Part shown: one piece after another, positions 34,664 through 42,780 of the stretch
Layout of the letters: each line of letters starts with the position of its first letter
How positions within the stretch are numbered: position 1 is the stretch's first letter
Assembly (NCBI RefSeq): GCF_010731735.1
Contig: NZ_AP022588.1
Location: 930,001 to 994,000, forward strand
Direction of reading: 5' to 3'
Source of the DNA: Mycolicibacterium sediminis
GTDB lineage: Bacteria > Actinomycetota > Actinomycetes > Mycobacteriales > Mycobacteriaceae
DNA length: 64,000 nucleotides
Notes under the pieces: generated by a model
What the model was told of the DNA's origin: nothing
Databases searched by the model: none
What the model saw: the letters and a program-made list of their open reading frames with translations, nothing else
Translations under genes and position numbers: made by a program

Positions 34664-36137
34664 CGGCGTGGGCCCGGTCGTCGGCCAGCTCGTCGCGCGC
34701 CTCCATGTCGTCGACGACGGACGTGCCGACGATCTTCGAGCGCACGCTCGCCAGGACGATCGCCCCGAGCACGCCCAGCACGGCGACGCCGATCCACACC
34801 GACCAGTCCAGGTAGCGCTGGTCGAAGGCGACACGCGGCCAGGCGATGTTGAGGAACTGCAGCGCCGCCCACACCACGGCGATCACCGCGACGGGCACCG
34901 TGGCACGGCCGAGTGTGAACCGGCCGGGCGTCCACCCGCGGCGCAGCAGCACCACCAGGAACCCGATGAGCGGGAACAGGAATGCCAGGTAGAAGCCGCC
35001 CGCGGTGAAGTTGACCATCAGCGAGTAGACGTCGCCGGCGACGATGCTCAGCAGGAACAGGCCCGCCCCGATCACCGTGGTCACCAGGATGGCCGTCACC
35101 GGGATGCGCGCCTTGCCGCGCAGACGGACCAGCGTGGCCGACGCGGGTAGGGCGCCGTCGCGGGCGTACGCCCAGATGACGCGCGACGCGGAGGTCTGCA
35201 GCGCGAGGAAGCTCGCCAGGAAGCCGATGACGAAGAGCAGCTCGACGGGCTTGGCGATGCCGGCGCCGAGTGCGGTGGTGAGGGTGTCGTAGACCGGGTC
35301 GGACACCGTGCCGTCGGCCACCGCGCCGAGATCGGGGATGGCGAGGATGATCGCCAGCGCGGAGTAGGCGACCACCACGAAGATGAAGCTGATCGAGAAC
35401 AGCACCGCCTTGGGCAGGTCGCGGCGCGGCTCGTGGACCTCCTCGGCGATGGACCCCGCGGACTCGAAGCCCACGAACGACCAGCCGATGAACGCGACGG
35501 CCAGCATGAAGGGCCCGGTCAGGTAGGCGAGCGTGTCGGTGTCGGCGCCGCCGCCCTCGAACAGGACCGACAGCGAATTCTGCCGGTGGAACAGCAGCAG
35601 CCAGGTGCCGAGCACGATCGATCCGATCACCTCGGCGATGATGCTGCCGACCATGAAGACCTTGAGCGCGCCGCGGCCGACGAGGTTGACCCCGGTGCCC
35701 GCCAGCAGGATCACGACCGCGATCAGCGCCAGCGTGCCACCCGACGCGTCCTCGATCCCCACGATGTTGGCCATGAAGCCCGCTGCGCCGAGGGCGACGG
35801 TCGCCATCGCGATCACCAGCGTCCACATGTACCCCCACCCGGCGAACCAGCCGTAGGTGGTGCCGAGCAGGCGACGCGACCACTGGTAGATCGATCCCTC
35901 GAGCGGCCAGCGCGACACCAGCGTCGCGAACACCAGTGCCACCAGAAACTGACCGGCGAACACCAGCAGGAAGCCCCACCAGAAGCTGGGTCCCGCCGCG
36001 GTCAGGGCCAGGCCGAAGATGCCGTACAGCGCGACGATCGGTGAGATGAACGCGAAGGCGAACGCGAACGCCGACCACAGCGAGAACTCCCGCCGCAGCA
36101 GGTGTGACTGGTCTGCGGGGCCCGTGGATGACGCCAT
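34656..36137 (-). CDS. APC family amino acid/amine permease
   Basis: A 493-residue permease with about 12 transmembrane segments. It starts with LRREFSLWSAFAFAFAFISP and has GWSFVGFESAGSIAEEVHEPRR, the typical APC consensus for amino acid, polyamine or choline-like substrates. GGGAG precedes the ATG. It is the first gene of a five-gene coupled operon and is divergent from pucR-like 36307, so it probably imports the compound that the operon degrades. Confidence 0.87.
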   Translation of the reverse strand: MASSTGPADQSHLLRREFSLWSAFAFAFAFISPIVALYGIFGLALTAAGPSFWWGFLLVFAGQFLVALVFATLVSRWPLEGSIYQWSRRLLGTTYGWFAGWGYMWTLVIAMATVALGAAGFMANIVGIEDASGGTLALIAVVILLAGTGVNLVGRGALKVFMVGSIIAEVIGSIVLGTWLLLFHRQNSLSVLFEGGGADTDTLAYLTGPFMLAVAFIGWSFVGFESAGSIAEEVHEPRRDLPKAVLFSISFIFVVVAYSALAIILAIPDLGAVADGTVSDPVYDTLTTALGAGIAKPVELLFVIGFLASFLALQTSASRVIWAYARDGALPASATLVRLRGKARIPVTAILVTTVIGAGLFLLSIVAGDVYSLMVNFTAGGFYLAFLFPLIGFLVVLLRRGWTPGRFTLGRATVPVAVIAVVWAALQFLNIAWPRVAFDQRYLDWSVWIGVAVLGVLGAIVLASVRSKIVGTSVVDDMEARDELADDRAHAGE

Positions 36138-36294
36138 GTGCTGCTCCCACTCGTAGGTGCCGTGTCAAGGGAACGATCCCCCCAGGTCAGCCCGTGCGCC
36201 AGATGATCCGTCGAACACGCAGACATCGCACCGGCCGGCACGCTGACGTTGGAGGATCGCACAACGCCGAAGCCCGGTCGTGTGACGACGGCGT

Positions 36295-36300
36295 TACGCT
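36295..36300 (+). promoter_or_regulatory. -10 box for leaderless PucR gene
   Basis: TACGCT fits TANNNT and ends six bases before the ATG at 36307. No ribosome-binding site is visible. The divergent APC gene begins 170 bases away, so the control region is shared. Confidence 0.5.
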
Positions 36301-36306
36301 CGTCCA

Positions 36307-37656
36307 ATGACAGCGGACGTGTCGGCGGCACCCACGCTGCGCGACCTCCTGCAGGTGGGGCTCACCGTTCCCGACGGCGCCGCCGCGAACCTCGACCGGT
36401 CTGTCAGCTGGGCCCACATCACCGAGATGCGCGACCCGTCGCGGTACCTGCGGGGCGGCGAGGTGGTGTGCACGGTGGGCATCAGCCTGCAGACGCCGCA
36501 GGACTGCCGGACGTTCGCCGACGCGCTGGCCGCGGCGGGCGCGGCGGGGGTGTGCTTCGGCATCGGTGACGGGCACGACGCGGTGCCGCCCGCCCTGCTC
36601 GAGCGGTGCGGCCGGCTCGACCTGCCGGTGCTGATCGCGTCGCCGAGCGTGCCATTCGCGCGGGTGAGCCGCTTCGTCGCCGAGTACGAGCTGGGGGCGG
36701 AGATCGCGGTTGCCCGGGCCACCAATGCCCTGGTGCCGGAACTGCTCTCGGCGCTGCGGCGGCACGCGTCCGCGCGCGAACTCCTCGACACCGCGGGCCG
36801 GTTGCTCAACTGCTACTTCCTGCTCGGCACCACGGACGTCGACGAATCGGCGGTGTCCGTCGACGTGCCCGGCGTCGGGACCCTGGGGTGGGTGGGCAGC
36901 GGCGATCAGCCGGAGCCGCCGCTGCTCGACCTGATCGCCCGTTTCGTCCGCGCCACCCAGGCGCAGCAGGACGTCGAGGCGGCGCTCGCCCGGGAACGCG
37001 TCGGCCAGCTGCTCTCGCTGGTGGAGCGGCGCATGCTGCTGCCGGACGCGCTGAGCCAGCTGTTGGACTGGCCGGGTTTCGCGGCCGGGACGCTGACGTG
37101 TTCGGCGTGGCCGGCGGGTGCGGGTGCGCTGCTGTCGATGGCGATCCCCGCAGCGCTCGTCGGTGACGCACCGGACCTGTGCCTGATGCTGACGACCGAT
37201 CCGCTCGACGCGAGCGACGAGTTGTCCTTGCCGTCAGGACATTCCGCGTCGGTGCCGCTGACCGAGATCGGCTCCGCGATCGGTCAGGCGCGCATCGCGC
37301 TGGACCTGGCCCGGCGCCGCGGCCGACGTGTCGGGCCCGAGCACCTCAGCACTCTCGACAGCCTGCTCGAGCAACTTCCGCTCGCCCAGCTGGCGCCGTT
37401 CCGCCAGCAACTGATCGACCCGCTCACGGAGGTGGATCGGCGCCGCGGCACTCAGCACGTGCTGACCCTGCGGGCGTTCCTCGCCGCCAACGGGTCACTG
37501 AGCGAGACGTCGCGGAACCTCTACCTCCACACGAACACGGTGCGCCACCGGCTCGGGCGGATCACCGAGATAACCGGCAGGGATCCGCTGAATCACGCTG
37601 ACCTGACGGCATTCTCGATCGGACTACAGGCGACGGATCGGGCATCTGACGCCTAG
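36307..37656 (+). CDS. PucR family transcriptional regulator
   Basis: A 449-residue regulator. Residues about 10-130 form the PucR sensor domain (LRDLLQVGLTVPDG, SWAHITEMRDPSRYL), a middle part resembles the CdaR GGDEF-like domain, and the C-terminal HTH is LRAFLAANGSLSETSRNLY followed by HTNTVRHRLGRI. PucR activates purine catabolism in Bacillus; relatives control other nitrogen-source operons. Its position opposite the APC-SDR-ureohydrolase-deacetylase operon marks it as that operon's regulator. Confidence 0.9.
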   Translation: MTADVSAAPTLRDLLQVGLTVPDGAAANLDRSVSWAHITEMRDPSRYLRGGEVVCTVGISLQTPQDCRTFADALAAAGAAGVCFGIGDGHDAVPPALLERCGRLDLPVLIASPSVPFARVSRFVAEYELGAEIAVARATNALVPELLSALRRHASARELLDTAGRLLNCYFLLGTTDVDESAVSVDVPGVGTLGWVGSGDQPEPPLLDLIARFVRATQAQQDVEAALARERVGQLLSLVERRMLLPDALSQLLDWPGFAAGTLTCSAWPAGAGALLSMAIPAALVGDAPDLCLMLTTDPLDASDELSLPSGHSASVPLTEIGSAIGQARIALDLARRRGRRVGPEHLSTLDSLLEQLPLAQLAPFRQQLIDPLTEVDRRRGTQHVLTLRAFLAANGSLSETSRNLYLHTNTVRHRLGRITEITGRDPLNHADLTAFSIGLQATDRASDA

Positions 37657-37668
37657 CGCCGGGCCCGT

Positions 37669-38193
37669 TCAGGAGTTCCGTTCGATGTAGGCGTCGGCGT
37701 CCCTGTCGCGGTTGTCGATGCCCATGGTGGTCTCGTGGGCGGCGTTGAACTGCAGCCACTTCATGCCCAGTTCGTGCCGGAGTTCCAGCGATGCGCTCTT
37801 GATGAAGTCCGGCATGGCTTCGCGCTCCTCTTCGTCGAGGTGCTCGCCGTTCTCCTTGCGCGCCGCGAAGACCGCCTTGAACCACTCTTCGCTGCCGGGT
37901 TCGTGCTTGCGCGACTCACGCACCGCGTCGCGGATCGCGTTGTGGTCGGTGATGGCGTCCTCGGTCTCGTCCTCCGGATCGCCCTCGGGATTTCCGGGAT
38001 CGTCGCTGCCGCCGTGCTTCAGCAGCGCCGGGTAGAACACCGTCTCCTCGGCCTGTGCATGCGCGTCGAGCCGATCGCTCAGCGCGTTCCAGATCGCCGT
38101 CAACTCGTCGGTCGTCTTCGCGTCGTCCAGGCGGAAGAACTGACGACGCAGCCAGTCGTGGTCGGCGTAGACGAGGTCGATGATGTCAGCCAT
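37669..38193 (-). CDS. Hemerythrin-domain protein
   Basis: A 174-residue HHE-type hemerythrin. The iron ligands are in YADHDWLRRQFF, LDAHAQAEETVFYP, ITDHNAIRD and ENGEHLDEEEREAMP. Mycobacterial relatives take part in responses to hydrogen peroxide and nitric oxide. It converges with the PucR gene (12-base gap) and appears monocistronic. No signal peptide. Confidence 0.87.
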   Translation of the reverse strand: MADIIDLVYADHDWLRRQFFRLDDAKTTDELTAIWNALSDRLDAHAQAEETVFYPALLKHGGSDDPGNPEGDPEDETEDAITDHNAIRDAVRESRKHEPGSEEWFKAVFAARKENGEHLDEEEREAMPDFIKSASLELRHELGMKWLQFNAAHETTMGIDNRDRDADAYIERNS

Positions 38194-38258
38194 GCCGGGG
38201 GATTCACCGCAAAGCGGCATGTCAAACCGGGTGCGGAGTGCGAATCTCCGCCGTGGTG

Positions 38259-38588
38259 TCAGCAGTCGAGGTTGGTGATGGCGCTGGTGACGATGTCCAT
38301 GGCCACCGAGGGGCTCAGGCCCCATTGGTGATCGATGACGTCGCTGGCATCGGCGGCCGGCACGCCGGTGTTCACGACCGCGCAAGCCTTGTGCCCAGCG
38401 GCCAGCAGTTGCTGCGGCGTCATGAACGCGTACCGCTCCTCGAGACCGTGCAGGAACTGCTCGTTGTCCGCCGCAGCAGGCGCCGCCTGCGCCAGCGAGG
38501 CCGCCGTGCCGAGCGCGATGGCACCGAGCGTGACGCCGATTTTGCTGACGACGCGTCGGCGGTCGAACATATGATGAGTTGCGGACAC
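38259..38588 (-). CDS. DUF732 secreted protein
   Basis: A 109-residue secreted protein. The signal peptide (RRRVVSKIGVTLGAIALG...AQAAPAAA) is cleaved near residue 40; the mature part matches DUF732, common in mycobacteria (FLHGLEERYAFMTPQQLLA, HKACAVVNTGVPAADAS, two cysteines that may form a disulfide). Start: GTG 38588 or ATG 38570; neither has a good ribosome-binding site. Function unknown. Confidence 0.8.
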   Translation of the reverse strand: MSATHHMFDRRRVVSKIGVTLGAIALGTAASLAQAAPAAADNEQFLHGLEERYAFMTPQQLLAAGHKACAVVNTGVPAADASDVIDHQWGLSPSVAMDIVTSAITNLDC

Positions 38589-39142
38589 GAGCGGGACCCC
38601 CGATGGCGATAGCTGTCAACGATGTTGCGGCAGAACCGATGAGACTCGACTTCCCGCGTTACCTCGATATTAACGCTCGCTTCAGCGGACGGGCGCCACG
38701 GAATTCGTTGCCTTGAAGCCTCGGCGCGGCGAGGACCGTACGGGTGGAACGAGGACGACGACGCGTCCGCACTGACGACTCGACGTTCGCTCGTCGCAGA
38801 TGCACGGCCCTGCAATCCGTTTCGCGAGTCATCATTCGATCCCGGCCCACACCGCAGGACGACGACAACGGGCTCGCCCACCACCAGTGCTCACGACATC
38901 ATGCGCCGCCCCCGATCATGTTGTGAGAAGGCCGCAGATTTCAGCCGGCAGTGACGTGGATCACGCCGCTAGGTCGACCGTGTGGGTCGAACTCCAATCG
39001 CCGTTGCCGCGCAACGCCATTCGGCGATCCCGCACGCGACCGTCTCGTTCCTCCTACGTGATCGTGCGGCTGAGGGTCGTCGTTCGGACGAATCAGCGGT
39101 CTGACCGCGACCATGACGCGCATCTCCGCGTAGCCGGCCACC
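38589..39142. other. Intergenic region without recognisable gene
   Basis: About 550 bases with only short unsupported open frames on both strands. It contains ATTAACGCTCGC near 38670, which partly resembles the LacI-type operators at 53458-53573, but the dyad is incomplete. No tRNA, terminator or protein family is seen. It may hold a decayed gene or a regulatory RNA. Confidence 0.4.
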
Positions 39143-39206
39143 CGCCGACTGCACGCTTGTTGAACGCATCGCCCGAGAGGGGTCGTCAACAAGCGTGCGC
39201 TCGGCG
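39143..39206. repeat. Dispersed hairpin repeat, copy 2
   Basis: Arms at 39143-39162 and 39187-39206 pair over 20 bases with two mismatches; the loop begins with the same AACGCATCGCCCGAG as copy 1 at 21317. It ends directly at the stop codon of the minus-strand gene at 39207, so here it lies in the opposite orientation relative to the upstream gene than copy 1. Confidence 0.7.
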
Positions 39207-39704
39207 TCAGCGGCGGCGCGCCCGCAGGAGTCGGACGGCGTAGACGACCGCGCTGGCCAGGAACATGGCCGCGGTGAGCCACAGCCACCGCCCGAGGAAC
39301 GGCTCCTGCGTCTGACCGGTGGCGGTGACGTAGGCGGGGGCGCCCTGCTCGATGATGCCGGGGAGGAACACCAGCAGCGTCAAACCCGCACCCAGCGCGG
39401 GCGCCCGGACGTAGTTCAGGAGCGGCACCCGCGGACCGGCACCAGTCTCGCGGCGAGAGCGCGTGACGCCCACCAGCAGCCGATCGACCACCGCGTACAC
39501 CGGGAACAGCACCAGGTCGTGGAGGATGATGGCCGCCGCGAACCAGACCGCGATCGACTGCCACCACACCTTCGGGTTCCACAGCGCCGTCACTCCGATC
39601 GTGGCGATCACCGAGCAGAACAGCGCGATACCCGCGATCAGGACGAGCAGGTGCAGCGGGTGTGACCCGTAGATCGTTCGGAAGCGAGCGGCCGCGGTGC
39701 TCAC
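39207..39704 (-). CDS. Integral membrane protein
   Basis: A 165-residue membrane protein with about four transmembrane segments, the first at LHLLVLIAGIALFCSVI and the last at LWLTAAMFLASAVVYAV. No family is recognised. Its GTG start overlaps the stop of the molybdopterin/cytochrome b fusion gene (GTGA), so it may be an accessory or anchor subunit for that enzyme. A hairpin repeat follows its stop. Confidence 0.75.
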   Translation of the reverse strand: MSTAAARFRTIYGSHPLHLLVLIAGIALFCSVIATIGVTALWNPKVWWQSIAVWFAAAIILHDLVLFPVYAVVDRLLVGVTRSRRETGAGPRVPLLNYVRAPALGAGLTLLVFLPGIIEQGAPAYVTATGQTQEPFLGRWLWLTAAMFLASAVVYAVRLLRARRR

Positions 39705-41071
39705 GTCGTGCCCGCCTCGAAGGCGATGGCGGCGACCCACTTGGTGTTGTGCACCCCGGGTAGCGCCGGAACGATGATGCGGGCGGGAAACCCGTGGTCG
39801 GGCGACAGGTCGACCCCGTTGACCCGCAACGCCAGCAGCGCGTCCGGATGGGCGACCTGGTTGGCCTGCAGCGTCGCCCGGCTGAACGCGCCACCGCGTT
39901 CCAGCGACGACACCCGCGCCGACAGCGGGTTCGGCACGCCGGCGAGTCGGGCGAGTTCGCGCAGCGGGACGCCGGTCCACGTCTCGGTGGTCGACCACCC
40001 CTCGACGCACGCGATCGGTAGCACGGCGGTGTGCTGCGGCATGGCGCTCAGCGCGGCGCGGTCCAGCACCACCGGCGTGGGCCCGCCGCCAAGCGTCAGT
40101 CGCCAGGCGTCGCCGGTGGTCTTCGGGTCGATGCGTGCCGCGAAGGCCGTGCGATTCACCTGGAAGTCGTTGGGTCCGTCACCGCGAGTTCGACCGCGCG
40201 GCAACAGGAGTGCGGAGTGGCGGGTCCACCCGCCGAGGGTCTGCCCGGCGGTCAGCACCGCGATCAGCACCGTGCCGCCGCCGACCAGGGCGAGGGCGCC
40301 GCGCCTGCTGACCGTGGCAGGCGCCGGGTCCTCGCTCACCAGGCCGTCGGGCTCGTAGGGGTCGGGTCGGGTGTCGGCGACGCTGGTGCGCATGACTTCC
40401 CGCATGGAGCGCGACCGCAGGCCCTGCCACATCCGCGGCAGCTTGATCGCGACGTGGACGACGAATCCCGCGATGAAGACCCACGCCCCGAAGTAGTGCG
40501 CCGTGTAGAAGCTGAACCCGAAGATGTAGTCGTACTGGATGTTCAGTACGCCGGTGACGATCTCGAACAGGATTCCGCCGACCAGCATCAGCAGCGACAC
40601 GCGCTCGATCACCTGGGCGATGGAACGCGACGGCGGCCACGCGAACAGCCGCGGGATCACCGACCAGAGCTTGGCCAGGACCAGCGGGATGAGGATGAGG
40701 CCGAGGCCGACGTGCAGGCCCTGGTTGAGCCGGTACAGCCACGACGGATCGGTGGGCCAGTCGAACGTCGGCAGTTTGAGGAAGCCGACGTCCCCGGGTA
40801 TGGCCTGACCGAACTGTGGGCCGTACGCGATGTACGACAGCAGCCCGGTGACGATGACGATCGGCAGCGTCACCAGGAGGACGGACCCGAACACCGACGT
40901 CAGCCAGAGACCTCGCAGCGGGCTGCGCCACCGCTGGATCCGGGTGACCCCCGGCGGGCGGTGCCGGTCCAGGCCCCGCCACAGCGCGACGGGGAAACCG
41001 TATCCGCGGTCGTCGGACGGGGGTTCCGCCACGGTGTCGGTGGAGTCCTCGGCCCGATCGGGATCCGTCAC
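39701..41071 (-). CDS. Cytochrome b-sulfite oxidase-fold fusion oxidoreductase
   Basis: A 456-residue fusion. Residues about 45-220 form a membrane domain of four or more segments with histidines suited to heme b (LNQGLHVGLGLIL, TAHYFGAWVFIAGFVVHVAI). After a linker, residues about 255-456 form a molybdopterin domain of the sulfite oxidase fold with the Mo-ligand cysteine in IACVEGWSTTETW. The arrangement recalls MsrQ and MsrP joined in one chain. It may move electrons from quinol to a substrate outside the membrane; the substrate is unknown. GTG start coupled to the ABC-F gene. Confidence 0.8.
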   Translation of the reverse strand: MTDPDRAEDSTDTVAEPPSDDRGYGFPVALWRGLDRHRPPGVTRIQRWRSPLRGLWLTSVFGSVLLVTLPIVIVTGLLSYIAYGPQFGQAIPGDVGFLKLPTFDWPTDPSWLYRLNQGLHVGLGLILIPLVLAKLWSVIPRLFAWPPSRSIAQVIERVSLLMLVGGILFEIVTGVLNIQYDYIFGFSFYTAHYFGAWVFIAGFVVHVAIKLPRMWQGLRSRSMREVMRTSVADTRPDPYEPDGLVSEDPAPATVSRRGALALVGGGTVLIAVLTAGQTLGGWTRHSALLLPRGRTRGDGPNDFQVNRTAFAARIDPKTTGDAWRLTLGGGPTPVVLDRAALSAMPQHTAVLPIACVEGWSTTETWTGVPLRELARLAGVPNPLSARVSSLERGGAFSRATLQANQVAHPDALLALRVNGVDLSPDHGFPARIIVPALPGVHNTKWVAAIAFEAGTT

Positions 41072-42741
41072 GATTCGCGTACCTTCCCGTTGGCCACCGT
41101 CCACGTGCGGTCCAGCCGGACGTTCTGCAGCATGCGCCGGTCGTGGGTCACCAGCAGCAGGGCGCCGTCATAGGTGTCGAGTGCCTGTTCGAGTTGCTCG
41201 ATCGCGGGGAGGTCGAGGTGGTTGGTCGGCTCGTCGAGGACCAGCACGTTGGTGCCGCGGGCCTGCAGCAGCGCCAGTCCGGCGCGCGTCCGCTCGCCGG
41301 GTGAGAGTTCGTCGACCGTGCGCTCGACGTGGTCGGCCCGCAATCCGAACTTGGCGAGCAGGGTCCGCACGTCGGCGGTCGTCCACGTCGGCACGTACCC
41401 CTCGAAGCGGTCGACGAGGGGAGCAGCACCGGTGAAATCCGCACGCGCCTGGTCGATCTCGCCGATCGCGACGTTGGCGCCGAGACTGGCGCGGCCCTCG
41501 TCAGGACGCTGCCGGCCCAGGAGCAGCCGCAGTAGCGTCGACTTGCCTGCGCCGTTGGGTCCGGTGATCCCGATCCGCTCGCCGGCATCGACTTGGAGCG
41601 ACACCGGCCCGAGGACGAAGTCGCCCTGTCGTACGACCGCGTCGTCGAGTGTCGCGACGACCGCACTCGACCGTGGCGCGGCGCCGATGGTGAACTCGAG
41701 CGTCCACTCCTTGCGCGGCTCGACGACCTCCTCCATCCGCGCGATCCGGCTCTCCATCTGCCGCACCTTCTGTGCCTGCTTCTCACTCGACTCGGTCGCG
41801 GCCCGGCGCCGGTTCTTGTCGTTGTCCGGAGCCTTGCGCATGGCGTTGCGGACGCCCTGGCTCGACCACTCGCGTTGCGTCCGCGCGCGCGCGACGAGGT
41901 CGGCCTTCTTGTCGGCGAACTCGTCGTACTGTTCCCGCCGGTGCCGGCGCGCGACGTCCCGCTCCTCCAGGTAGCTCTCGTAGCCGCCGCCGAACACGGT
42001 GGTGGTGTTCTGCGCGAGGTCCAACTCGAGAACACGAGTCACGCAGCGCGCCAGGAACTCTCGGTCGTGGCTCACCAGCACCACCCCGCCGCGCAGCTCG
42101 CGGACGAACTGCTCCAGCCGGGCGAGTCCGTCGAGGTCGAGGTCGTTGGTCGGCTCGTCGAGCAGGACCACGTCGAAGCGCGACAGCACCAGCGCCGCCA
42201 GCCCGACCCGCGCCGCCTGCCCGCCCGACAGGGCCGTCATCGGTGTGGTGTCCGGCCGCAGCAGCTGGGTGTCGAGGCCGAGGTCGGCCAGCACCGCGGG
42301 CAGGCGCTCGTCGAGGTCCGCCGCACCGGTCGCGAGCCAGTGGTCCAGCGCCGCGGAGTAGACCGCCGCCGGATCGACACCCGGTGCCGCGCCGTCCGGG
42401 TCGCCCAGCGTGGCGGCCGCCGCGTCCATGGCGGCGGTCGCCGCGGCGCAGCCGGTGCGCCGCGCGACGTAGCCGGCCACCGACTCGCCGGGCACGCGCT
42501 CGTGTTCCTGCGGCAGCCAGCCCACGAAGGCGTCGGCCGGCGCCAGGCTGACCACGCCGTCGAGCGGCGGCAGGTCACCGGCGAGGATGCGCAGCAGCGT
42601 GCTCTTGCCCGCGCCGTTGGCGCCCACCACCCCGACCACGTCGCCCGGCGCGACCGTCAGGTCGACGCCCTCGAACAGGGTGCGGTGGGCGAACCCACCG
42701 GCCACGTCCTTCGCGACGAGCGTTGCGGTCATGGTGTCCAT
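41068..42741 (-). CDS. ABC-F family ATPase
   Basis: A 557-residue protein with two ABC domains and no membrane segments. Walker A motifs are GANGAGKST and GPNGAGKST; signatures are LSGGQ and LSPGE; Walker B regions are VVLLDEPTNDLD and VLVLDEPTNHLD. The charged linker (RRHRREQYDEFADKKAD) is typical of ABC-F proteins, which act on ribosomes and include antibiotic-protection factors. The start is ATG 42741 or 42732. The next gene overlaps its stop by four bases (GTGA), so the two are translationally coupled. No drug class can be assigned. Confidence 0.88.
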   Translation of the reverse strand: MDTMTATLVAKDVAGGFAHRTLFEGVDLTVAPGDVVGVVGANGAGKSTLLRILAGDLPPLDGVVSLAPADAFVGWLPQEHERVPGESVAGYVARRTGCAAATAAMDAAAATLGDPDGAAPGVDPAAVYSAALDHWLATGAADLDERLPAVLADLGLDTQLLRPDTTPMTALSGGQAARVGLAALVLSRFDVVLLDEPTNDLDLDGLARLEQFVRELRGGVVLVSHDREFLARCVTRVLELDLAQNTTTVFGGGYESYLEERDVARRHRREQYDEFADKKADLVARARTQREWSSQGVRNAMRKAPDNDKNRRRAATESSEKQAQKVRQMESRIARMEEVVEPRKEWTLEFTIGAAPRSSAVVATLDDAVVRQGDFVLGPVSLQVDAGERIGITGPNGAGKSTLLRLLLGRQRPDEGRASLGANVAIGEIDQARADFTGAAPLVDRFEGYVPTWTTADVRTLLAKFGLRADHVERTVDELSPGERTRAGLALLQARGTNVLVLDEPTNHLDLPAIEQLEQALDTYDGALLLVTHDRRMLQNVRLDRTWTVANGKVRES

Positions 42742-42780
42742 CGTCGCACCACCGGCCGGCTGACGACGGCTCCGGACCGG

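Noticed and set aside
36187..36765. Minus-strand frame upstream of the APC permease and over the PucR start
   Set aside because: It overlaps the conserved PucR sensor domain and has no domain or ribosome-binding site.
31352..37656. Classical allantoin/purine degradation locus
   Set aside because: The PucR regulator and PuuE-like hydrolase suggest it, but allantoicase, ureidoglycolate and urate genes are absent and a ureohydrolase is present instead.
38200..38230. Possible SigF promoter for the hemerythrin gene
   Set aside because: GTTT is followed after 15 bases by GGTGAA, which matches only three of six -10 positions.
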